The position numbers were made by a program, and so were the translations under genes. DNA of 52,126 bases. Source: Sinorhizobium americanum (GTDB lineage Bacteria; Pseudomonadota; Alphaproteobacteria; Rhizobiales; Rhizobiaceae). The stretch's first letter is position 1; the number at the start of each line of letters is the position of its first letter. The DNA lies in the NCBI RefSeq assembly GCF_001651855.1, contig NZ_LNQC01000078.1:684-52809 (forward strand), written 5' to 3'. The notes beneath the pieces were generated by a model. The model saw only the letters and a program-made list of their open reading frames with translations. It did no database searches and was not told the DNA's origin. This document shows positions 8,678 through 16,988 of this stretch, in pieces.

Positions 8678-9484
8678 ATGACGCAACCAAGCATAACCGG
8701 AAAGACACGGGTCCATTTTCTCATTGGTTCGCCGATCGCTCAGGTTCTGGCGCCGGGTTGGCTGACGGAGCGCATGCGCAATGCCGACTACGACGGGATG
8801 CTCGTTCCTCTCCAGATCGAAAAGGGCAATCTCGAGAGTGCGTTGCCGGTGCTAAAGGCAATGCCGAATGTGGACAGCATCCTGATCACCCTGCCGCACA
8901 AATTCGGTGCGGCTGCGTTTTGCGACCGCCTCTCTGAGCGGGCAAGGGTGCTTGGCGCCATCAATGCGATGCGGTGCGAGCCTGACGGCGCATGGTTCGG
9001 CGACAATTTCGACGGCGCCGGGTTGACGGCCGGCATCTTGAAGACCGGCCGTCCAATCGCCGGCAAGAAAGTGTTCATGGTCGGCGCCGGCGGCGCCGGC
9101 TCTTCGATCGCCGTGTCGATGCTGGAGGAAGGGGCGAGTCATCTCACCTTCCATGATATAAATAAGACGAACGAGCAGGCGTTGCGCGACAAACTGGACG
9201 CGGCTTATCCCGGTCGTGTATCCGTCGGCACGCACATTCCCGCGGGCTTCGAGATCGTCGTCAATGCGACGTCGGCCGGGCTGCGAGATAGCGATCCCTT
9301 GCCGATCGAGCCCAGTGAATTGACACCCGCCATGGTCGTGGCGGATGTCATCACCGATCCCGTCCCCACACGTCTACTGGCCGCCGCAGGCGACATCGGG
9401 TGCATCACCCGTGACGGTACACACATGCTCGATGGACAGATCGGTCTCCTGTTCGACTTCATGGTTGCCCATTCGAAGCGCTGA
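8678..9484 (+). CDS. Shikimate dehydrogenase-like protein
   Basis: 268 residues, the size of AroE/YdiB. N-terminal GSPIAQVLAP corresponds to the shikimate-binding GxPIxHSxSP motif but lacks its SxS serines. LPHKFGAA matches the catalytic-lysine segment (PxK), NFDGAG matches the NTDxxG motif and VGAGGAGSSIAVSML is the Rossmann loop. The C-terminal LDGQIGLLFDFM is also typical. The altered shikimate-binding motif and the catabolic context suggest a paralogue acting on another polyhydroxy acid (quinate-like or aldonate-like). Substrate unknown. A candidate operator follows its stop, so it ends this transcription unit. Confidence 0.8.
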   Translation: MTQPSITGKTRVHFLIGSPIAQVLAPGWLTERMRNADYDGMLVPLQIEKGNLESALPVLKAMPNVDSILITLPHKFGAAAFCDRLSERARVLGAINAMRCEPDGAWFGDNFDGAGLTAGILKTGRPIAGKKVFMVGAGGAGSSIAVSMLEEGASHLTFHDINKTNEQALRDKLDAAYPGRVSVGTHIPAGFEIVVNATSAGLRDSDPLPIEPSELTPAMVVADVITDPVPTRLLAAAGDIGCITRDGTHMLDGQIGLLFDFMVAHSKR

Positions 9485-9510
9485 CGGAAGGGACGTCGAA
9501 GCATACCAAG

Positions 9511-9597
9511 TCTCAAATTGTGAGACGGTCGCCGTGAGTAAATAGGAAAAGAGGTTCAGGGCCACAGGCGTATCGTTTATGGTCTCAATGCGTGGGA
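9511..9597. promoter_or_regulatory. Two candidate IclR operators before the ABC transporter operon
   Basis: TCTCA-AATTG-TGAGA at 9511-9525, followed by CGGT exactly as at 4472, and TCTCA-ATGCG-TGGGA at 9583-9597. The second ends 18 bases before the binding-protein ATG, so a bound repressor could block initiation. The pair lies in the only gap over 100 bases between the catabolic genes and the transport genes. Confidence 0.5.
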
Positions 9598-9615
9598 TAT
9601 TCTTGGGAGGAGCCA

Positions 9616-10422
9616 ATGAAAAGTCTGCAAGTCTTCACAATGGTAGCCGCTACTGCTTTGATCGCGGCCGGTCCATTCGTCATTTCTCCTGCGATGGCGG
9701 ACGGGTTGGAAGATATTATTTCGAAGAACAAGATTCGCGTGTCGATCGATCCCGCGGCACCACCCTATTCAGTTATGGACGAAAGCGGCAAGTACACGGG
9801 ATCGGAGGTCGAGGTCGCCAAGAAGCTCGCCTCCGACTGGAAGCTGGAACTCGAGCTCGTCCCGACTTCACCCGCCAACCGAATTCCCTATCTGGTTTCG
9901 GGACGGTCGGACATAGTCATCTCGACACTGTCGATTACCGATGAGCGTAGAAAGGTCATCGACTTCTCGAAGCCTTACAGCGCCATTCAGATCGTGGTCG
10001 GCGCGCCCCAGGACGAGAGTGTCGCCAAGCTCGACGACCTCGTCGGTAAGCGCGTCGCCGTCACCCGCGGCAGCACGAACGATACGGAGATAACCAAAGC
10101 CGCACTGCCCGGAACAGATATCGTCCGCTTCGAGGACGATGCGACCTCCATCACGGCCCTTATCAGTGGCCAGGCCTCCTATTACGTAACGGCGCCGGCA
10201 CTGCTGACCACCGTCAATGCCAAGAATCCGAGCGCCAAGCTTGAACCTAAAATCGTCCTTAAGACCAACGTCACCGGCATCGGGGTCAAGAAGGGTGAGG
10301 CCGCGCTTCAGAAGAAGCTCGACAAATGGGTCAGCGACAGCCTTGCTGACGGCAGCCTGAATGCCATCTACAAGACCGCCTTCGGTAATGACCTGCCGGC
10401 CGAGGTCACCGATGCCAAGTGA
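9616..10422 (+). CDS. ABC transporter substrate-binding protein, family 3 (first of three)
   Basis: 268 residues with a Sec signal peptide (MKSLQVFTMVAATALIAAGP, cleavage probably after PAMA-DG). The mature protein is a family 3 periplasmic binding protein: IRVSIDPAAPPYSVMDESG, a TGSEVEVAKKLA segment, ISTLSITDERRKVIDFSKPY and GKRVAVTRGSTND. It should capture a small polar solute for the permease/ATPase set at 12347-14412. GGGAGGAG precedes ATG 9616. It is a paralogue of the proteins at 11519 and 14438, aligning along its full length. It overlaps the next gene by 11 bases. Ligand unknown; catabolic neighbours suggest a sugar acid or related acid. Confidence 0.85.
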   Translation: MKSLQVFTMVAATALIAAGPFVISPAMADGLEDIISKNKIRVSIDPAAPPYSVMDESGKYTGSEVEVAKKLASDWKLELELVPTSPANRIPYLVSGRSDIVISTLSITDERRKVIDFSKPYSAIQIVVGAPQDESVAKLDDLVGKRVAVTRGSTNDTEITKAALPGTDIVRFEDDATSITALISGQASYYVTAPALLTTVNAKNPSAKLEPKIVLKTNVTGIGVKKGEAALQKKLDKWVSDSLADGSLNAIYKTAFGNDLPAEVTDAK

Positions 10423-11491
10423 GCTTGGCACGACGGCGCCGGCGAGCGACCGCTATGACGTCGAGGCCGTTCGTGGCCTCGTCGCGCGGCTGTTCGTGGA
10501 TGGCGGCATGGCGGACGAAATGGCAGGTGACGTCACCGAGTGCCTGCTCATGGCCGATATGATGGGTCATTCGACCCACGGCCTGGCCATTGCCCCGTGG
10601 TATCTTGAAGAAATCCGCCGCGGCGGCATGAACCTTAAGGGCAGCTACGAGGTACGGTCTGATCGCGGCGCCTGCGTTGCCTGGAACGGAAGGCGCCTGC
10701 CCGGCGCCTGGCTCATCAATCGGGCGATCGATCTGGCGATGGAGCGGATCGCGGATCACGGCGTGGTGACGTTGACGATTGCAGGCGGCCATCATACCGG
10801 TGCGCTCGCCACCTATCTGCCGCGGCTCACCGAGCGTGGCCTGATGGTGCAGCTTGCTTGTTCCGGGCCGGCTTCGGGCGGAGTGGCGCCGTTCGGCGGC
10901 ACGCGCGGCATCTTCACGCCCAATCCGTTGTCCGCCGGCATTCCTAGCCGCCAGGATCCGATCCTCCTAGACATCAGTTGTTCGATCACCACCATTAAAC
11001 GGTCTGTGCAACTCGCCGAAGCCGGCCGTCGTTATCCCGGCGCCTGGGCCCTCGACGCAGAAGGGAACCCTTCCGACGATCCGCGGGTGCTGATGAGCGG
11101 TAATGGTTCGCTAATGCCCGTTGGCGGACTGGATCACGGGCACAAAGGCTATGCCTTGGCGCTTCTTGTCGAGGCGCTGACGCAGGGCCTCAGCGGCGTC
11201 GGCCGTAGGGATGGACTGACCGGCATCGCCATGAACACGTTCCTGCAGGTGATCGACCCTGGCGCATTCGGCGGCACCGACGCCTTTCTCGATGAGACGA
11301 CATGGCTCATCGGCGCCTGCCACGCCAATCCGCCGCGCTCCGGCTTGGACGCGGTGCGGGTGCCGGGAGATCGGGCGCGGGCACGCGTGGCCGAGGCCCT
11401 CAAGACCGGCGTTCTACTCGATCCCTTCATCGTCGCGGCGCTCGAGCCCCATGTGCATCGCATTGGCGAAACATTTCCGCCATCCATCTGA
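10412..11491 (+). CDS. Malate/lactate dehydrogenase-like (LDH2 family) oxidoreductase
   Basis: 359 residues of the LDH2/MDH2 (type 2 malate/L-lactate dehydrogenase) fold, whose members reduce 2-oxo acids, diketo sugar acids (YiaK) or cyclic imines with NAD(P)H. Visible signatures are MMGHSTHGLAIAP near residue 50 (SHG-type substrate-binding loop), the GGHHTGALATY helix with the catalytic-type histidine pair, PNPLSAGIPS, and DHGHKGYALALLVEAL in the third quarter. ATG 10412 overlaps the binding-protein stop and has GAGG upstream, so translation is probably coupled. Its place inside the transport operon suggests it acts on the imported compound. Substrate uncertain. Confidence 0.8.
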   Translation: MPSELGTTAPASDRYDVEAVRGLVARLFVDGGMADEMAGDVTECLLMADMMGHSTHGLAIAPWYLEEIRRGGMNLKGSYEVRSDRGACVAWNGRRLPGAWLINRAIDLAMERIADHGVVTLTIAGGHHTGALATYLPRLTERGLMVQLACSGPASGGVAPFGGTRGIFTPNPLSAGIPSRQDPILLDISCSITTIKRSVQLAEAGRRYPGAWALDAEGNPSDDPRVLMSGNGSLMPVGGLDHGHKGYALALLVEALTQGLSGVGRRDGLTGIAMNTFLQVIDPGAFGGTDAFLDETTWLIGACHANPPRSGLDAVRVPGDRARARVAEALKTGVLLDPFIVAALEPHVHRIGETFPPSI

Positions 11492-11518
11492 AACTTTCAC
11501 TTCAATTGGGAGGATTGA

Positions 11519-12316
11519 ATGAAGAACCTGACAAGACTCGTTACCGCTCTGGCGATCTCGCTTGCAACGACGGCACATGCCTCGGCGCAGGACACACTGG
11601 AGAAGATCCGTGCGGCCGGCGTCATCCGCATCGCGATTGATCTCAGCGTGCCGCCGTGGTCCTACAAGGACGACAATCTCACCCCCACTGGGTCGGAAGT
11701 TGAAGCCGCGAAGCTTCTGGCGTCCGATCTCGGCGTCAAGATGGAGATCGTCACCACCAACGGTGCCAATCGCATTCCCAACCTGATGCAGAACCGTGCC
11801 GACATTATCATGTCCGCCCTGTCGATCACGGACGAGCGGAAGAAAACCATCGCATTCTCGTTGCCTTATTCCGGCAACACGACATCGGTTTTTGCGCCGA
11901 AGAGGGTGGAGATCAAATCCTTTGACGACCTGTCGGGGAAGCGCATTGCGGTGACGCGTGGAACGACCAATGACGGCGACATCACCAAGATGGCGCCGTC
12001 CGATGCGGAGATCGTCCGCTTCGAGGATGAGGCGACGACCATGACGGCAGTCGTTTCGAACCAGCTCGACATCGTAGCCATCGCGCAATCCCTGGTCGAC
12101 CTGATCAATCAGAAGAATCCCGGCAACGACCTGGAGCCGAAGCTGACGCTGCGCACGGCAACAATGGGGGTGGGCATGCGCAAGGACGACGTCGAGCTGA
12201 AGAAGTGGATCGACGAGTGGGTCAAAACCAACCTCGCCAACGGCAAGTTGCCGGCGATTTATAAGCAGTTCCAGAAGACGGACATTCCTCCGCAGGTCAT
12301 GGCGGAAGCCAAGTAA
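11519..12316 (+). CDS. ABC transporter substrate-binding protein, family 3 (second of three)
   Basis: 265 residues with signal peptide (cleavage likely after AHASA-QD). It shares the layout of its paralogues: IRIAIDLSVPPWSYKDDN, TGSEVEAAKLLA, RADIIMSALSITDERKKTIAFSLPY, GKRIAVTRGTTND and an RFEDEATTMTA strand. GGGAGG precedes the ATG. It stands directly before the two permease genes (30-base gap), so it is the most likely cognate binding protein of this transporter. Ligand-pocket residues differ between the three copies, for instance PPWS here against PPYS in the first and PPWG in the third, which may mean different ligands. Confidence 0.85.
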   Translation: MKNLTRLVTALAISLATTAHASAQDTLEKIRAAGVIRIAIDLSVPPWSYKDDNLTPTGSEVEAAKLLASDLGVKMEIVTTNGANRIPNLMQNRADIIMSALSITDERKKTIAFSLPYSGNTTSVFAPKRVEIKSFDDLSGKRIAVTRGTTNDGDITKMAPSDAEIVRFEDEATTMTAVVSNQLDIVAIAQSLVDLINQKNPGNDLEPKLTLRTATMGVGMRKDDVELKKWIDEWVKTNLANGKLPAIYKQFQKTDIPPQVMAEAK

Positions 12317-12346
12317 TACGGACGGCGTGAGGCAAAGGGATCGACC

Positions 12347-13030
12347 ATGACCTATGAATTCGACTTTGCGGCGGTGCTGGAATACTGGCCGCTGCTTGTG
12401 CAAGGTACGTGGACCACGTTGCGCCTCACGTTCTTCTGTACCATTTTCGGCATCCTGATCGGGGCCTTCTGTGCGGTCGTGCGCACGGGCGGCCCCGGCT
12501 GGGCGCGTCACCTGGTCGGGCTGTATGTGGAGTTCATCCGAAACACGCCGCTCCTGATCCAGTCCTATTTTCTCATTTTCGGTATCGCCAGCATGGGCGT
12601 GCGGCTGCCGATCCTCGTTGGTGCGACCATAGCACTGACGATCAATATCGGCGCCTACACCACGGAAATCGTCCGGGCCGGAATCGAATCCATTCATCGC
12701 GGCCAGCTCGAAGCGGCGGAATGTCTGGGGCTCAGCCGCGTCCAGACCTACCTGCACGTCGTCATCCGCCCCGCGCTCGAACGGGTCTATCCGGCGCTTG
12801 CGAGCCAGTACGTGCTGCTGATGCTCGCCTCCAGCATCCTGTCATCGGTCGGCGTGGAAGAACTCTTCGGCATGGCCAACCGCATTCAGAGCGACACGTT
12901 CCGCAACTTCGAGGTCTTCGTCGTGCTTGGCGTTCTCTACCTGATCCTCGCGGTCATTGTCCGCGCGGGCTTCGCGCTGCTCGGCCTCGCCCTCTTTCCC
13001 CGCCGGCGCAAGCTCGGAACGCCTTTGTGA
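12347..13030 (+). CDS. ABC transporter permease, polar amino acid type
   Basis: 227 residues of the HisM/ArtQ-type inner-membrane permease family. At least four hydrophobic segments are visible, and the ABC-interacting EAA loop reads EAAECLGLSRVQTYLHVVIRPAL around residues 124-146. TWTTLRLTF near the N-terminus and FIRNTPLLIQSYF (about 64-76) are diagnostic of this family. AAGGGATCG precedes the ATG. It pairs with the permease at 13047, and the two EAA loops differ, as expected for a heterodimer. Confidence 0.85.
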   Translation: MTYEFDFAAVLEYWPLLVQGTWTTLRLTFFCTIFGILIGAFCAVVRTGGPGWARHLVGLYVEFIRNTPLLIQSYFLIFGIASMGVRLPILVGATIALTINIGAYTTEIVRAGIESIHRGQLEAAECLGLSRVQTYLHVVIRPALERVYPALASQYVLLMLASSILSSVGVEELFGMANRIQSDTFRNFEVFVVLGVLYLILAVIVRAGFALLGLALFPRRRKLGTPL

Positions 13031-13046
13031 TCCCGGAGCCTCCCAA

Positions 13047-13694
13047 ATGAACATGACTTTCATCATCTCTCTTCTGGAAGGGCTCTGGGGTACGGTCGTG
13101 CTCAGCGTGCTCACTTTCATCTTTGGCGGTCTGGCCGGTTTCCTGATAGCTCTGGCTCGCATTTCGCCGGTGGCCGCTCTGTCCAAGGGAACGGCCGTCT
13201 ACATAGAAATCATGCAGGGGCTGCCGCTGCTGGTGCTGATGGGCCTTTGCTTTTACGGTCCCGGCATCTTCGGCTACGACTCGCTTACGCCGCTGCAGGC
13301 TGCCACCTTTGCCTTGACACTCTACAGCAGTGCCTATCTCGGCGAGATCTGGCGCGGCTGCCTCCAGTCAGTCGCAAGGCCACAGTGGGAGGCGGCGGAA
13401 TGCCTTGGGCTCAGCCGCTGGCAGCGGATGAAAACCGTCATCCTGCCTCAGGCGCTGCGCATCGCCACGCCGCCGACGGTCGGGTTCATGGTGCAGATCG
13501 TCAAGAACACCTCGGTTGCGTCGCTGGTCGTCGGTTATGCCGAACTGTCCTACAACGCAAAGATCATCAACAACTCGACGTTTCAGCCCTTTCTCTACTT
13601 CGGGATCGCGGCGCTGATGTATTTCGCCATCTGCTATCCCCTTTCGGTTCAGAGCAGGGCGCTGGAAAGGAAGCTCAATGTCGCCAATCGTTGA
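13047..13694 (+). CDS. ABC transporter permease, polar amino acid type (second subunit)
   Basis: 215 residues. Features match the family: LLEGLWGTVVLSVLTF at the N-terminus, EIMQGLPLLVLMGLCFYG, a hydrophobic core, and the EAA loop EAAECLGLSRWQRMKTVILPQ. It starts 16 bases after the first permease gene ends, and its 3' end overlaps the ATPase gene by 17 bases. The start at 13047 gives the normal N-terminus; an upstream extension has no family similarity. Forms the membrane channel with the preceding subunit. Confidence 0.85.
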   Translation: MNMTFIISLLEGLWGTVVLSVLTFIFGGLAGFLIALARISPVAALSKGTAVYIEIMQGLPLLVLMGLCFYGPGIFGYDSLTPLQAATFALTLYSSAYLGEIWRGCLQSVARPQWEAAECLGLSRWQRMKTVILPQALRIATPPTVGFMVQIVKNTSVASLVVGYAELSYNAKIINNSTFQPFLYFGIAALMYFAICYPLSVQSRALERKLNVANR

Positions 13695-14412
13695 ACTCAA
13701 AGATGTCCGCAAGAGCTTTGGCGCTCTGGAAATTCTCAAGGGCGTGACCTTCGGGGTCAACAAAGGGGAGGTCGCGGCGATCATCGGACAGAGCGGGTCG
13801 GGCAAGAGCACGGCGCTGCGCTGCATGGACCGTCTCGAAACCATCCAGGGCGGGTCCATGGTCATCTGCGGCCACCGGCTGCAAGACTCCAACATCGACC
13901 TGAAGGCATTGCGACGCGACGTGGGGATCGTGTTCCAGAGCTACAACCTGTTCCCGCATCTGACCGTTGCCGAAAACGTCATGCTGGCGCCGCGGCTCGT
14001 CAAGGGAATCGCACGCGCTGAAGCGCGCACTATTGCAGAGGCGGTGATAGCAAAGGTCGGGTTGCGCGAGAAGATGGACTTCTATCCGGAGCAGCTTTCG
14101 GGCGGACAGCAGCAGCGCGTGGCGATCGCCCGCTCGCTGGCGATGGAACCCAAGCTGATGCTGTTTGACGAGGTGACGTCCGCGCTCGATCCGCAGCTCA
14201 CCGGCGAGGTGCTGCGCGTCATGGAGCAGCTTGCCGCCGATGGCATGACGATGATCCTCGTCACGCACGAGATGGGATTTGCGCGCAAGGTGGCCGACAA
14301 GGTCATCTACATGAAGGATGGCAAGGTGCATGAGATGGGCTCTTCCGACATCCTGCGCAGCCCATCGACGCCGGAACTGGCCGACTTCATTTCAGAAGCG
14401 GCAGAACACTGA
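13678..14412 (+). CDS. ABC transporter ATP-binding protein, polar amino acid type
   Basis: 244 residues, complete ATPase of the GlnQ/HisP class. Walker A GQSGSGKST (about 38-46), Q-loop in VFQSYNLFPHLT, ABC signature LSGGQQQR, Walker B LMLFDEVTSALDP and the H-loop VTHEMGF are intact. The D-to-V change next to the Walker B glutamate (DEVTSALD instead of DEPTSALD) is a common variant. It overlaps the permease gene by 17 bases with GGAAAGGAAG upstream, so the subunits are made together. It is the only ATPase for three binding proteins. Confidence 0.9.
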   Translation: MSPIVELKDVRKSFGALEILKGVTFGVNKGEVAAIIGQSGSGKSTALRCMDRLETIQGGSMVICGHRLQDSNIDLKALRRDVGIVFQSYNLFPHLTVAENVMLAPRLVKGIARAEARTIAEAVIAKVGLREKMDFYPEQLSGGQQQRVAIARSLAMEPKLMLFDEVTSALDPQLTGEVLRVMEQLAADGMTMILVTHEMGFARKVADKVIYMKDGKVHEMGSSDILRSPSTPELADFISEAAEH

Positions 14413-14437
14413 AAATTCCAGACCAAGGGAGGAAAAC

Positions 14438-15235
14438 ATGAAACGTAGAACATTGCTGCTAGCCGGACTTGGCGTATGCCTGCTCGGCTCGATGCCCGCC
14501 GCTGCGCAGGACGGGCTCGCCGCGATCAAGGCGGCAGGAAAAATCCGGGTGGCACTCGAGTTCGGCCGCCCCCCGTGGGGTTTCAAGGACGACGCCCTGA
14601 AGCCGACCGGTTCCGATTATGAAACCGCCGCCCTTCTGGCAAAGGATCTCGGGGTGGCGCTTGAGATTGTCGAGGTCACCGGCCCGAACCGCGTGCCGTT
14701 TCTCGTGAGCAATCGCGCCGATGTCGTGATCTCGACTTTTTCTATCACACCGGAGCGGCAGAAGGTCATCGATTTCTCGGTGCCCTATGCGAGCGCAGTG
14801 CAATTCGTCGCCGCACCTAAGAGTGTCCAACTCAACGGACAAGACGACCTCGCGGGCAAGCGCGTCGGAGTGACGCGCGGCACGACGGGTGACACGGTAT
14901 TGTCGAAACTTGCTATTCCGGGGATCGAGATCGTCCGTTTCGACGACGAGTCCACCAACATGACGGCGTTTGCCAGCGGACAAGTTGATATCGTCGTGCA
15001 GGAGCCGGCGGTCATCACCCGCGTGGCGGCGCAGAACCCCGCAAAGGAAATCGAGCAGAAGTTTGTCATCGCAGAATTCGACGTCGGCATCGGCCTGCGC
15101 AAGGATGACGATGCCTTGAAGGCCTATCTCGACAACTGGGTGCGGACCAACTTGCAGAACGGGGAACTCAACAGGATCTATGAGAAGTTCCAGCGCGCTC
15201 CGCTTTCGGAAAAGATCCTATCTGCGGGAGAATGA
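14438..15235 (+). CDS. ABC transporter substrate-binding protein, family 3 (third of three)
   Basis: 265 residues with a signal peptide (MKRRTLLLAGLGVCLLGS, cleavage likely after AAA-QD). It is paralogous to the proteins at 9616 and 11519: IRVALEFGRPPWGFKDD, RADVVISTFSITPERQKVIDFSVPY, GKRVGVTRGTTGD. GGGAGG precedes ATG 14438, which is 25 bases after the ATPase gene, so it is the last gene of the operon. A short imperfect inverted repeat follows at 15292-15310. Its separate position and diverged pocket residues suggest a second substrate for the same permease, which is inference. Confidence 0.85.
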   Translation: MKRRTLLLAGLGVCLLGSMPAAAQDGLAAIKAAGKIRVALEFGRPPWGFKDDALKPTGSDYETAALLAKDLGVALEIVEVTGPNRVPFLVSNRADVVISTFSITPERQKVIDFSVPYASAVQFVAAPKSVQLNGQDDLAGKRVGVTRGTTGDTVLSKLAIPGIEIVRFDDESTNMTAFASGQVDIVVQEPAVITRVAAQNPAKEIEQKFVIAEFDVGIGLRKDDDALKAYLDNWVRTNLQNGELNRIYEKFQRAPLSEKILSAGE

Positions 15236-15291
15236 CCGTAAACTTCGGTCGCCTTCCAATCTGAATATCTCAAACATGCACCGATCGCGCT

Positions 15292-15310
15292 CTCAAAGAC
15301 CATTTTTGAG
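15292..15310. terminator. Weak hairpin between convergent genes
   Basis: CTCAAA-7 bases-TTTGAG between the last binding-protein gene and the convergent LysR gene, flanked further out by GCGC on both sides. There is no proper T-run, so it is only a possible terminator. Confidence 0.25.
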
Positions 15311-15399
15311 GGGGTGCGCCCGGTGACGGCAAGGAGCTCAGCGGTAAAATACGCGGCAAAGTGCGGATGGCTCGTCTTCCGCTGAAGACCACTCAGGTC

Positions 15400-16323
15400 T
15401 TATCCAATCAGGTTCGAGGGCCCCATCATAACAGAGCGGTCTCGACGCATAATTTCGATGATGAAGTCGATAGCGGCGCGAATGCGAGGAACGCGCTGCA
15501 GATCCTGATGCACCACAAGCCACCAGTCGCGCACGAGATTGACTTCGGCAGCTAAGAGCCGAACCAACTTGCTATTCCCATGTGTCATGAAGTGCGGGAG
15601 CATCACCAGCCCGGCACCGGCTTCTGCCGCCGCTAGTTGCGCTGTCAAACTTGTGAATGAGAGCGTGGTCCGAGGTCGTTCGGTGACATCTGGCAGCCAA
15701 CGTACATGAGGGACCGAAATCAGCTCATCGACATATGTAACAAATTCAAACCGCTCAAGGTCCTTGCGTGTATCGGGGAACCCAGCTCGAGCAACATAGG
15801 ATGGAGCGCCGTAAAGGCCAACTCCGAACTCGCCGGCGCGACGTACCATCAGACGACCGTGCTGGGGGCGGACCATGTTTATTGAGAGATCTGCCTCCCT
15901 TTCCGAGAGGTTCAGGATTGTTTGAGAGGCGACCAGTTCTACGCGGAGCTTAGGGTATTTCGCCGTGAATTCACCGAGTCTCGGTGCAAGAAAAAAACTC
16001 GCGAATCCTTCCATAGTGGAGATACGAACTACCCCAACCACGTCTCGTGCCGCGTCAGTCGCATTCTGGGATATCTCATGGCTCAACTCGGCCATCTTCA
16101 GCGTGATACCGCGAATACGTTCGCCTTCCGGGGTAAGTTGACGCGTCCGACCTGATCCAAAAAACAATGGCAGGCCTATCGAGGCTTGGAGGACAGCCAG
16201 TCGGCGCCGAACAGTCGTCGCGTCCACCCCCAGTCGATCCGCTGCTGCTGCGTTGCCGTGCTCGGCGACGAGCAAGAAAGTGCGCAAGTTGGTCCAGTCT
16301 ACCTCCGAAAGGGCCGGCTTCAC
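15400..16323 (-). CDS. LysR-family transcriptional regulator
   Basis: About 307 residues. The N-terminal winged helix begins VDWTNLRTFLLVAEHGN and its recognition region is AAAADRLGVDATTVRRRLAVL, followed by the LysR substrate domain (VVGVVRISTMEGFASFFLAPRL, EADLSINMV, AGLVMLPHFM). Using a VDATTVRRR rather than QPALSRQI recognition helix places it in the LysR subgroup that often controls single neighbouring genes. GGAGGAG on the minus strand sits 9 bases before GTG 16323, which is why I choose that start; GTG 16332 is an in-frame alternative. It is divergent from the SnoaL-like gene at 16451, its probable target. Confidence 0.85.
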   Translation of the reverse strand: MKPALSEVDWTNLRTFLLVAEHGNAAAADRLGVDATTVRRRLAVLQASIGLPLFFGSGRTRQLTPEGERIRGITLKMAELSHEISQNATDAARDVVGVVRISTMEGFASFFLAPRLGEFTAKYPKLRVELVASQTILNLSEREADLSINMVRPQHGRLMVRRAGEFGVGLYGAPSYVARAGFPDTRKDLERFEFVTYVDELISVPHVRWLPDVTERPRTTLSFTSLTAQLAAAEAGAGLVMLPHFMTHGNSKLVRLLAAEVNLVRDWWLVVHQDLQRVPRIRAAIDFIIEIMRRDRSVMMGPSNLIG

Positions 16324-16450
16324 CTCTCGCACCTCCTCCGAAGATTAGCGGGCGAAAATGCATTCCTAACCGAGCATTCTTGCCAGTTAACAAGCGAATT
16401 TACATCGCTTAGCGTAGAGGACAAGAAAAATTGGGCAGCCGGAGAATGGT

Positions 16451-16969
16451 ATGAACACACACACCGAGCACCCTGAACCTGCGATGGCGATCGATCGAGC
16501 CCAACTTAGCCCGCAGAAGGAAGTCGTCCGAAAATTTTATCAGGACATGTGGGATCGCGCCGATGTGTCTTTGATTCCTGAGATTTTTCACAAAGATTTC
16601 ACGTTCAGAGGATCTCTCGGCCCGGTTTTGGTGGGGCATTCTCAGTTCAGCGAGTACGTCCGCTGGGTGACGGAGTCGCTCGAAGACTATACCTCAGACA
16701 TACTCGGGATGGTTGAAGAAGGAAACCAAGTCTCCGGAAAGCTCCGTTTCCATGGCTTTCATCGCAAGCCGCTTTTCGGCCGAGCCCCGACGGGACGGCA
16801 TGTATGGTGGTATGGCGCGCCTATTTTCACATTCGACGGACCCAAGGTCCGTGACCTGTGGGTGCTCGGAGATATTCATGGACTCATTAGTCGGATGAAT
16901 GACGGCCAAACTGAAGAGGCCGACTTCTCCGCCAATGCCTCAACACTGTCGATTGGCACGAACGCTTGA
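16451..16969 (+). CDS. SnoaL-like polyketide cyclase/ester cyclase family protein
   Basis: 172 residues. EVVRKFYQDMWDRADVSLIPEIFHKDFTFRGSLG is the SnoaL helix plus first strand, LVGHSQFSEYVRWVTESLEDY the second helix, and the C-terminal strands include GAPIFTFDGPKVRDLWVLGD. Homologues are ester cyclases or members of unknown function in small-molecule degradation. The GGAGA site lies 5 bases before ATG 16451. It is divergent from the LysR gene across about 125 bases, the usual arrangement for a LysR-controlled target. It is not related in detail to the NTF2-like protein at 6446. Substrate unknown. Confidence 0.8.
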   Translation: MNTHTEHPEPAMAIDRAQLSPQKEVVRKFYQDMWDRADVSLIPEIFHKDFTFRGSLGPVLVGHSQFSEYVRWVTESLEDYTSDILGMVEEGNQVSGKLRFHGFHRKPLFGRAPTGRHVWWYGAPIFTFDGPKVRDLWVLGDIHGLISRMNDGQTEEADFSANASTLSIGTNA

Positions 16970-16988
16970 TCTCGTGCCAATGATCTAC

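Noticed and set aside
11414..12757. 447-codon open frame on the minus strand
   Set aside because: Antisense to the binding-protein and permease genes that have clear family motifs; composition is that of a shadow frame.
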